Part shown: positions 6,422 to 10,887 of the stretch, one piece after another | Position numbering within the stretch: position 1 is the stretch's first letter | Layout of the letters: each line of letters opens with the position of its first letter | Assembly (NCBI GenBank): GCA_023247575.1 | Contig: JAHFGE010000045.1 | Location: forward strand, 1 to 10,887 | DNA from: Candidatus Omnitrophota bacterium | GTDB taxonomy: Bacteria; Omnitrophota; Gorgyraeia; Zapsychrales; Fredricksoniimonadaceae | Direction: 5' to 3' | DNA: 10,887 nt | Program-made: the position numbers and the translations under genes | Notes under the pieces: generated by a model | Seen by the model: only the letters and a program-made list of their open reading frames with translations | The model's database searches: none | What the model was told of the DNA's origin: nothing

Positions 6422-7819
6422 ATGAACGACTATCCAGCCATCATTTGGGGAACCCGTACCATCAGCTACCAGAAGCTGGAAGGGTATATTAGCTCGGCCA
6501 TTAAGCTTCTGAAAGGCCGTGGGATTGGCCCTCAAGACCGAGTGGTCCTTATTGGCCCCAATAGTGTGGAATATGTGATTGTGCTTTTGGCGCTCTGGCG
6601 TATGGGAGCCGTGGCTTGCCCTTTAAACCCCCATTGGCCTGATGAAACCATTATTCAATGCTGCGCAACGCTTAACCCTAAAGCAATCATAACCTCCTCA
6701 AATACAGGTCTTGGGAAGGTTAATTTTCCTGTAATCCATTTTAGTGAATTGATTTCTTTAACTGTAGGGGGACAGTTGAATTCAACTGTCCCCATCAGTC
6801 AGCCCCTACACCAGGAAGCCACCATGATCTGGACCTCGGGCAGCAGCCACCCTAAGGCCGCGGTTCATACCTGGGGCAATCATTATTACAGTGCCGTAGG
6901 GGCACGGCATGCCGTGCCCCTACAACCTGGTGACCGCTGGGTGTTATCTTTGCCGCTAAATCATGTCTCTGGAATCAGCATTGTGGTGCGTTGTTTTCTG
7001 GCTGGGGCGGCTATCGTTATCCCAGGGGATGAAGATTTAGCCGCCACAATACAAAAACATAAGCCAACACATATTTCTTTGGTAGCCACGCAATTGTATC
7101 GGGTAATCAATAATTTTGTAGAGACGCAAAATTTTTCGTCTCTACGAGCAATTTTATTAGGCGGCAGCGCTATACCATCCTCACTCATTGAAAAGGCGCT
7201 GAATTTAGGATTACCCATCTATGTCAGCTATGGCCTCACAGAAATGTCGTCTCAGGTGGCCACAGGTCGGGTAGAAACATTGGACAAACCCTGTGTACAT
7301 GTTTTACCTTACCGCCAATTAAAAATTGATAGCGATGGCCAAATCCTGGTTAAAGGTGAAACCTTATTTAAAGGATATTGGCAACAGAACAAAATTTCCA
7401 TTCCCTTAACTCAAGAGGACTGGTTTAAAACAGGGGATTTAGGAAAGTTGGATGACGATGGGTGTCTAACGGTTTTGGGTCGGGCTGACAATATGTTTAT
7501 TTGCGCTGGTGAAAACATTCAACCGGAAGAGATTGAACAGGTGCTTTTATCCCTAGAGGGGATTGAACAAGCCGTGGTTATCCCTCGAGAAGACAAGGAA
7601 TATGGTTATAGGCCGGTGGCGTTTATTAGATTTTTGAATGCAGAGACAAGGCCTGCCTCGCCGGCAGGCGGGCATTGCCTCGTCTCTACGGACAAAATTA
7701 TTAACCATTGCCAAAAATATTTACCGAAAATAAAAATTCCCGTTGAATTTTATCCCTGGCCACAAGATTTGAATCAGGGGATGAAGATCAGTCGCCAAGC
7801 TTTTCAAGCGCGGCTCTAA
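6422..7819 (+). CDS. menE: o-Succinylbenzoate-CoA ligase carrying four palindromic elements
   Basis: ANL-family acyl-CoA synthetase that activates o-succinylbenzoate via an adenylate. It is 465 residues. Motifs: a P-loop-like TSGSSHPKAAVHT (138-150), LPLNHVSG (177-184), LLGGSAIP, YGLTEMSS (270-277), DWFKTGDLGKLDDDG (333-347), the hinge GRADNMFICAGENIQPEEIE (353-372), and the C-terminal GMKISR with the catalytic-type Lys455. The P-loop seems one residue shorter than TSG[ST][ST]GxPK. Palindromes at 6764-6809, 6896-6923, 7118-7145 and 7640-7689 are translated in frame. ATG 6422 is the first possible start after an in-frame stop at 6308. It follows repeat DNA with no Shine-Dalgarno, and the N-terminus is about 15 residues shorter than in relatives I remember. 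The 3' end overlaps the opposite-strand thioesterase by 32 bp. Confidence 0.9.
   Translation: MNDYPAIIWGTRTISYQKLEGYISSAIKLLKGRGIGPQDRVVLIGPNSVEYVIVLLALWRMGAVACPLNPHWPDETIIQCCATLNPKAIITSSNTGLGKVNFPVIHFSELISLTVGGQLNSTVPISQPLHQEATMIWTSGSSHPKAAVHTWGNHYYSAVGARHAVPLQPGDRWVLSLPLNHVSGISIVVRCFLAGAAIVIPGDEDLAATIQKHKPTHISLVATQLYRVINNFVETQNFSSLRAILLGGSAIPSSLIEKALNLGLPIYVSYGLTEMSSQVATGRVETLDKPCVHVLPYRQLKIDSDGQILVKGETLFKGYWQQNKISIPLTQEDWFKTGDLGKLDDDGCLTVLGRADNMFICAGENIQPEEIEQVLLSLEGIEQAVVIPREDKEYGYRPVAFIRFLNAETRPASPAGGHCLVSTDKIINHCQKYLPKIKIPVEFYPWPQDLNQGMKISRQAFQARL
6764..6809. repeat. Nested palindromes in menE (GTAGGGG outer, GGGGACAG inner)
   Basis: GTAGGGG (6764-6770) and CCCCTAC (6803-6809) enclose a perfect 26-bp palindrome at 6768-6793 with arms GGGGACAGTTGAA and TTCAACTGTCCCC. 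The inner arms are shared with the menC copy at 5796-5819. The region encodes MenE residues 115-130, just before the P-loop. Confidence 0.75.
6896..6923. repeat. Perfect 28-bp GTAG...CTAC palindrome in menE
   Basis: Arms GTAGGGGCACGGCA and TGCCGTGCCCCTAC are exact reverse complements with no loop. It starts exactly on a codon boundary and encodes residues 159-168 (VGARHAVPLQ). Confidence 0.9.
7118..7145. repeat. 28-bp GTAGAGAC palindrome in menE
   Basis: Left arm GTAGAGACGCAAAA and right arm TTTTTCGTCTCTAC are reverse complements except for one position (C against A). It starts on a codon boundary and encodes VETQNFSSLR (residues 233-242). Same length and end rule (GTAG...CTAC) as 6896-6923. 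Confidence 0.85.
7640..7689. repeat. GTAGAGAC palindrome split by the 21-bp element, in menE
   Basis: Outer arms GCAGAGACAAGG (7640-7651) and CATTGCCTCGTCTCTAC (7673-7689) form a 29-base near-palindrome once bases 7652-7672 are removed. Those 21 bases are identical to the element at 6062-6082. The whole region is translated in frame as MenE residues 407-423. Confidence 0.85.
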
Positions 7820-8192
7820 AATCCCTCGGCAAGGTGATTTTTTTTCTGGTTTTCTTATTGACGGTCACGTGCACGGTCCTGGCTGTTCCTGTCAGTTGTC
7901 CTCGCTGATTTTTAATTTGATATTCAAAGGTAAAGGACGTTGTCCCGATGAAAGCAACTTTAATGTGAATGGTAATTTTATCTCCTACAAATAAAGGAGT
8001 TTTATAATGGCTTTCCGTGTAGATGATGGGCAGGAAGTAACTGCGTTTTTGAAGCATGGTTTCAAAAGCAAACCCAATTTTTTGCAGTAATTTTTCATAA
8101 GCATCGTGAACTAATACAAATTGATTGGCGAAAAACAATATCCCTGCCGCGTCGGTGTGATGTAAACGAATTTGAGTTTTATAAACGAACAT
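7788..8192 (-). CDS. menI: Hotdog-fold thioesterase, probable DHNA-CoA hydrolase
   Basis: A 134-residue single-domain 4HBT-type thioesterase. The N-terminal YKTQIRLHHTDAAGILFFANQ carries the catalytic-type Asp14 in HHTDAAG, and VHDAYEKLL follows, as in the cyanobacterial-type 1,4-dihydroxy-2-naphthoyl-CoA thioesterases. The middle shows the strand-rich FVGDKITIHI and FTFEYQI pattern. Placed next to menE, menB and menA, it most likely removes CoA between the MenB and MenA steps; another acyl-CoA substrate remains possible. It lies convergent to menE, overlapping by 32 bp, and is divergent from the arsenite exporter. No Shine-Dalgarno precedes the ATG; a good -10 lies so close that the message may be leaderless. 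The symbol is given by role and is less certain than the family. Confidence 0.82.
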   Translation of the reverse strand: MFVYKTQIRLHHTDAAGILFFANQFVLVHDAYEKLLQKIGFAFETMLQKRSYFLPIIYTESHYKTPLFVGDKITIHIKVAFIGTTSFTFEYQIKNQRGQLTGTARTVHVTVNKKTRKKITLPRDFRAALEKLGD

Positions 8193-8198
8193 GACAAC

Positions 8199-8227
8199 AT
8201 TATAATAAAAAATAAGGACGTCGTCAT
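8199..8227 (-). promoter_or_regulatory. Possible promoter of the thioesterase gene, nearly leaderless
   Basis: On the minus strand, ATGACG (8227-8222) and a perfect TATAAT (8204-8199) are 17 bp apart. Initiation about 7 bases downstream would fall at or beside the A of the start codon (8192), giving little or no leader. The -10 is strong, the -35 moderate. Confidence 0.45.
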
Positions 8228-8279
8228 TTTTTAATCTTGAAATCGCAACGTTCCTTTATTTTTCAGAATTAACCAAATA

Positions 8280-8307
8280 TTGACAAATAAAAAGAAAATT
8301 GTAAGAT
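8280..8307 (+). promoter_or_regulatory. Possible promoter of the arsenite exporter gene
   Basis: A perfect TTGACA (8280-8285) is followed after 16 bp by TAAGAT (8302-8307). The leader to the ATG at 8368 would be about 55 bases. Two CATTAAT motifs lie downstream at 8316-8322 and 8338-8344, 22 bp apart, and could be an operator. No classical ArsR palindrome is evident. Confidence 0.45.
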
Positions 8308-8367
8308 GTTCGACACATTAATTCGTATAAGTCAAAGCATTAATCGTCTTTAACTAATGAGACATTT

Positions 8368-9408
8368 ATGATGAGAAATGGCGCCAGTACAAAATTATCG
8401 TTCTTAGACAGATTTTTGACTTTATGGATTTTGGGATCCATGGCCATCGGGGTAGGAATGGGGTATTTTTTTCCTGGAATTGTTAATTTTTGGAATCAAT
8501 TCCAGTCCGGGACTACGAATATTCCGATTGCGATTGGCTTGATACTCATGATGTATCCGCCTCTGGCTAAGGTTAAATACGAAGAAATCAGGAAGATCTT
8601 CCGAAACAAAAAACTCCTCACACTTTCGCTCATCCAAAACTGGATTATCGGACCTGTAGTGATGGCAGCCCTCGCAATCTTATTCTTGCGCGGGTATCCG
8701 GAATATATGATTGGTGTTATTCTGGTTGGCCTTGCGCGATGTATTGCCATGGTCATTGTTTGGAATGAGCTATCTGACGGAGACAGGGAATTGGCGGCCG
8801 GATTAGTGGCGTTTAATGCCATTTTTCAGGTGTTGTTCTATGCGCTATATATTTATCTTTTCATAACGGTTTTATTGAATGTCTTGGGAATTGCCAAGGG
8901 ACTCAACATACACATTTCGATGGTGGAATCAGCGAAGACGGTCTTGATTTATCTTGGGATTCCATTCTTCGCCGGAGTGGTTAGCCGGTTTACGCTTATC
9001 AAGATAAAGGGGCGCGAATGGTTCGATAAGGTCTATATTCCAAGGATCAGCCCGATCACCTTGGTGGCATTGTTATTTACCATTTTCGTCATGTTCTCGC
9101 TTAAGGGCGAGTATATCGTTCGTCTGCCAATGGATGTCATTCGGATAGCGATTCCGTTGACGGCATATTTCATGATCATGTGGTTCGTGACATATTGGTT
9201 CTCAAAGAAGTTAAAGTCCAATCACGCTGAGGCAACGGCCGTGTCCTTTACGGCGGCGAGTAATGATTTCGAACTTGCGATCGCGGTGGCGGTGGCCATC
9301 TTTGGTATCAATTCAATGCAGGCTTTTGCGACGGTCATCGGGCCGCTGATTGAGGTGCCGGTAATGTTACTTTTGGTCAATGTAGCAAAATTATTTCAAA
9401 AGAGTTAG
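8368..9408 (+). CDS. acr3: ACR3 family arsenite efflux permease
   Basis: Inner-membrane arsenite exporter, 346 residues, about ten hydrophobic segments. Typical ACR3 blocks: LSFLDRFLTLWILGSMAIG (10-28), LARCIAMVIVWNELSDGD (122-139) with the functionally important Cys125, LVAFNAIFQVLFYALY, and NDFELAIAVAVAIFG (299-313) with conserved Glu302. The C-terminal FATVIGPLIEVPVM is also characteristic. It belongs to the ACR3 carriers, not the unrelated ArsB family. No arsR, arsC or arsM is visible in the window. Codons look somewhat richer in G/C-ending triplets than in the men genes (by eye), so recent acquisition is possible. ATG 8368 or 8371 could start; neither has a strong ribosome-binding site. 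tpx follows after 27 bp without a terminator. Confidence 0.93.
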   Translation: MMRNGASTKLSFLDRFLTLWILGSMAIGVGMGYFFPGIVNFWNQFQSGTTNIPIAIGLILMMYPPLAKVKYEEIRKIFRNKKLLTLSLIQNWIIGPVVMAALAILFLRGYPEYMIGVILVGLARCIAMVIVWNELSDGDRELAAGLVAFNAIFQVLFYALYIYLFITVLLNVLGIAKGLNIHISMVESAKTVLIYLGIPFFAGVVSRFTLIKIKGREWFDKVYIPRISPITLVALLFTIFVMFSLKGEYIVRLPMDVIRIAIPLTAYFMIMWFVTYWFSKKLKSNHAEATAVSFTAASNDFELAIAVAVAIFGINSMQAFATVIGPLIEVPVMLLLVNVAKLFQKS

Positions 9409-9421
9409 AATTGTTAAAATG

Positions 9422-9428
9422 AAAGGAG
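9422..9428 (+). promoter_or_regulatory. Ribosome-binding site of tpx
   Basis: AAAGGAG, 7 bases before the tpx ATG. The same AAAGGAGATG block precedes sodA, in contrast to the men genes, which mostly lack such sites. Confidence 0.8.
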
Positions 9429-9435
9429 ATGTCCA

Positions 9436-9945
9436 ATGTCCGAACGTCTAGGGGCCGTGACCATGAAAGGCAATCCTTTAACATTAGTCGGTCACGAAAT
9501 AAAAACAGGGGACAGCGCTCCCGATGTTACCTTAGTGGCCAATGATTTATCGGAAGTCAAATTGTCTTCATTTAAAGGTAAAAAAGTCATTGTATCGGTG
9601 GTACCTTCCTTAGATACGCCGGTTTGTGATTTACAGACCAAACGTTTTAATCAGGAAGCTTCCAAACTCAATGACACCGTGGTTTTAACCGTCAGTAAAG
9701 ACCTCCCCTTTGCCCAGAAGCGTTGGTGCGGACTAACAGGGGCGACGGCGGTGAAAACCTTATCCGATTATCGCAGTAATTTCGGAGAAAACTATGGTGT
9801 GCTGATTAAGGGCTTAAATCTTTTGGCCCGCAGTATTTTTGTCATTGATCAAAACGGTAAAATACGCTACACCCAGTTAGTTAAAGAAGTGGCTTCGGAG
9901 CCAAACTACGATGAGGTTTTAAGAGCGGTAAAATCAATATCGTAG
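9436..9945 (+). CDS. tpx: Thiol peroxidase (atypical 2-Cys peroxiredoxin)
   Basis: Reduces hydrogen peroxide and small or lipid hydroperoxides using thioredoxin. It is 169 residues, the standard size. The peroxidatic site is PSLDTPVCDLQTKRFN (57-72) with Cys64 and Thr61; the resolving cysteine is Cys98 in FAQKRWCGLTGA. The N-terminal VTMKGNPLTLVGHEIKTGD and C-terminal ARSIFVIDQNGKIRY complete the Tpx pattern. In other bacteria Tpx is soluble, cytoplasmic or periplasmic; no signal peptide is seen here. The start is fixed by AAAGGAG 7 bases upstream. The stop codon TAG is part of the palindrome at 9942-9970, so that element sets the C-terminus. Likely co-transcribed with acr3 and sodA. Confidence 0.96.
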   Translation: MSERLGAVTMKGNPLTLVGHEIKTGDSAPDVTLVANDLSEVKLSSFKGKKVIVSVVPSLDTPVCDLQTKRFNQEASKLNDTVVLTVSKDLPFAQKRWCGLTGATAVKTLSDYRSNFGENYGVLIKGLNLLARSIFVIDQNGKIRYTQLVKEVASEPNYDEVLRAVKSIS

Positions 9946-9970
9946 GGGCGAACCGTCGGTTCGCCCGTAC
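9942..9970. repeat. GTAG-type palindrome overlapping the tpx stop
   Basis: Arms GTAGGGGCGAACC and GGTTCGCCCGTAC flank GTC. They pair except for one position, with the same end asymmetry as 2544-2570. The TAG at bases 2-4 is the tpx stop codon. No T-tract follows, so strong Rho-independent termination is unlikely, though a hairpin could attenuate or protect mRNA. Confidence 0.85.
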
Positions 9971-9977
9971 ATCAATA

Positions 9978-9994
9978 GGCCCCCGTTGCGGGCC
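9978..9994 (+). repeat. Short GC-rich hairpin just before the sodA ribosome-binding site
   Basis: A CCCG-TTG-CGGG core (9982-9992) with flanking GG/CC can fold immediately before AAAGGAG at 9995. It could affect translation or be a remnant of a repeat. Significance is uncertain. Confidence 0.35.
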
Positions 9995-10001
9995 AAAGGA
10001 G
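9995..10001 (+). promoter_or_regulatory. Ribosome-binding site of the superoxide dismutase gene
   Basis: AAAGGAG, 7 bases before ATG 10009. The surrounding AAAGGAGATG matches that of tpx. Confidence 0.8.
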
Positions 10002-10008
10002 ATGATTT

Positions 10009-10623
10009 ATGGCTTATACATTACCCCAATTACCTTATCCTTACAATACTTTAGAACCACATATCGATGCGCGTACCATGGAAATTCATCACACCAAGCA
10101 CCATCAGGCTTATATCAACAATGTCAATAATGCTATCAAAGGCAAAGCGGATCTGGAAGCCAAGACCGTTGAGGCCTTGATTGCGAATTTAAACGCGGTG
10201 CCGGAAGACATTCGTACGGTGGTCCGCAATAATGCTGGCGGCCATGCCAATCATTCCTTATTTTGGACAGTGATCGGCCCCAAATGCGGTGGCACCCCGA
10301 TTGGCAAAGTGGCAGAAGATCTCCAAAAACAATTCGGCTCCTTTGAGGCCTTTAAAGAAAAATTTGCCGCTGCCGCCACAACTCGATTTGGAAGTGGCTG
10401 GGCTTGGGTTTCTGTCACCAAAGACGGCAAATTAGATGTTTCTTCTACGGCCAATCAAGACAATCCTCTGATGGAAGGGAAAATTCCTATTTTAGGCATT
10501 GATGTTTGGGAACACGCTTACTATCTTCTGTATCAAAACCGCCGGGCTGATTACATTGCTGCTTTTTGGAATGTCGTCAATTGGTCGGAGGTCGACAAAC
10601 GTTACAGCGCCATTACAAAATAA
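10009..10623 (+). CDS. sodA: Superoxide dismutase, Mn-type of the Fe/Mn family
   Basis: Converts superoxide to hydrogen peroxide and oxygen in the cytoplasm. It is 204 residues. Metal ligands are His27 (EIHHTKHH), His82 (GGHANHSLFW), Asp165 and His169 (DVWEHAYY). Gly78 in GGHANH and Gln150 in TANQDNPL are the arrangement usual for manganese enzymes; iron enzymes carry the glutamine in the AAQVWNH position instead. A cambialistic enzyme cannot be excluded. FGSGWAW (127-133) and NRRADYIAAFWNVVNW (177-192) are family blocks. No signal peptide is seen. It has a strong Shine-Dalgarno and sits 63 bp after tpx, separated by the palindrome and a small hairpin. Together with tpx it forms a peroxide/superoxide defence pair. 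Confidence 0.96.
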   Translation: MAYTLPQLPYPYNTLEPHIDARTMEIHHTKHHQAYINNVNNAIKGKADLEAKTVEALIANLNAVPEDIRTVVRNNAGGHANHSLFWTVIGPKCGGTPIGKVAEDLQKQFGSFEAFKEKFAAAATTRFGSGWAWVSVTKDGKLDVSSTANQDNPLMEGKIPILGIDVWEHAYYLLYQNRRADYIAAFWNVVNWSEVDKRYSAITK

Positions 10624-10636
10624 TAACAAAAGTTTA

Positions 10637-10665
10637 TTGACGCAGGTTAGTTTGTTAACTACTAT
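10637..10665 (+). promoter_or_regulatory. Probable promoter of the ribonucleotide reductase gene
   Basis: TTGACG (10637-10642) and TACTAT (10660-10665) are spaced 17 bp. The -10 lies inside the first NrdR-like box, the usual arrangement for repression by NrdR. The leader to ATG 10761 would be about 90 bases. Confidence 0.5.
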
Positions 10666-10674
10666 ATCTAGCGT
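10659..10674. promoter_or_regulatory. NrdR-box-like site 1
   Basis: A 16-mer with core CTATAT and right end AGCGT matches the NrdR consensus ACACTATATATAGTGT at 12 of 16 positions. It overlaps the -10 element. It is one of a pair with 10690-10705. Confidence 0.65.
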
Positions 10675-10689
10675 TATCAATCAAAAAGA

Positions 10690-10705
10690 TACATATATAT
10701 AGTGT
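10690..10705. promoter_or_regulatory. NrdR-box-like site 2
   Basis: A 16-mer whose last twelve bases, TATATATAGTGT, match the NrdR consensus perfectly; the first four differ. Start-to-start distance from site 1 is 31 bp, three helical turns, the spacing known for tandem NrdR boxes. Confidence 0.65.
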
Positions 10706-10745
10706 GTTATGGAGACAACTCTGGAAGAGCTGTCCGTACATTTAT

Positions 10746-10752
10746 AAGGAGG
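10746..10752 (+). promoter_or_regulatory. Ribosome-binding site of the ribonucleotide reductase gene
   Basis: AAGGAGG, 8 bases before ATG 10761. It fixes the start of a gene that is cut by the window edge. Confidence 0.85.
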
Positions 10753-10760
10753 TTAAGCCG

Positions 10761-10887
10761 ATGTCTGCTTCCGCTACCAGCCCCAACACCTTCGACATCA
10801 AGGTTCAAAAACGTAACGGACAAATCATTGAATTTGTTCCTCATCGGATTATGTATGCGGTGGCCAATGCTTTCAAAGAACAGCTGG
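10761..10887 (+). CDS. Ribonucleotide reductase large subunit, N-terminal ATP-cone (3' partial)
   Basis: Only the first 42 codons are in the window. After a short polar lead (SASATSPNTF) comes IKVQKRNGQIIEFVPHRI then a helix MYAVANAFKEQ, the pattern of an ATP-cone, the allosteric nucleotide-binding domain at the start of many ribonucleotide reductase large subunits and of NrdR itself. The tandem NrdR-like boxes upstream strongly favour a reductase. Whether it is class I (nrdA), II (nrdJ) or III (nrdD) cannot be decided from this fragment. Reading the class would need the missing catalytic part. NrdR itself has a zinc ribbon before its cone, which is absent here. Confidence 0.75.
   Translation, partial: MSASATSPNTFDIKVQKRNGQIIEFVPHRIMYAVANAFKEQL

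Noticed and set aside
8496..8822. Minus-strand 108-codon frame in acr3
   Set aside because: Antisense shadow of a well-conserved ACR3 sequence; no independent support.
10492..10702. Short frames on both strands at the 3' end of sodA and beyond
   Set aside because: They overlap the conserved end of superoxide dismutase and run into a promoter with NrdR-like boxes; no protein features.

Overview
The window looks like a chromosomal segment from a Gram-negative, respiring bacterium of moderate-to-low GC. It uses menaquinone, detoxifies oxygen radicals, peroxide and arsenite, and probably handles nitric oxide. MenB and MenE read much like the gammaproteobacterial forms as I remember them. However, the density of palindromic repeats inside genes, the divergent XseA active site and the weak Shine-Dalgarno sites suggest an uncultivated lineage. 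Repeats of this look (translated peptides such as VIASEAKQS, and hairpins with CCTGCC/GGCAGG arms) are ones I associate with Omnitrophota-like and deltaproteobacterial-like genomes. That placement is a guess.

Layout. 1-911: 3' part of an NnrS-family membrane protein. 964-2452: exonuclease VII subunits xseA and xseB, overlapping. 2455-2580: a short gap with a possible 30-codon reading frame closed by a palindrome. 2581-7819: one strand of tightly packed genes, comprising a HIT protein, menB, an unknown secreted eight-cysteine protein, menA, menC, a 370-bp repeat cluster and menE. 7788-8192, opposite strand: a hotdog thioesterase that fits the DHNA-CoA hydrolase step. Together menC, menE, menB, the thioesterase and menA cover the late classical menaquinone pathway: o-succinylbenzoate formation, activation, ring closure, CoA removal and prenylation. 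menF, menD, menH and menG are not in the window. 8368-10623: an ACR3 arsenite exporter, thiol peroxidase and a Mn-type superoxide dismutase on the + strand, closely spaced. 10761-end: the start of a ribonucleotide reductase with an ATP-cone domain, preceded by two NrdR-box-like sites exactly 31 bp apart.

The most unusual content is a set of small palindromic elements that have entered coding DNA without breaking it. menC carries two and menE carries four, one of them nested. Two others supply the TAG stop codon at the end of tpx and of the possible 30-codon frame after xseB. The menC-menE gap holds a repeat cluster in which one unit contains a 21-bp hairpin insertion and a second unit is the uninterrupted version. 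The same 21 bases recur inside a different palindrome in menE. This is direct internal evidence for a 21-bp, frame-preserving mobile or propagating element. It resembles in principle the Rickettsia palindromic elements that insert into genes, but the sequences are different.
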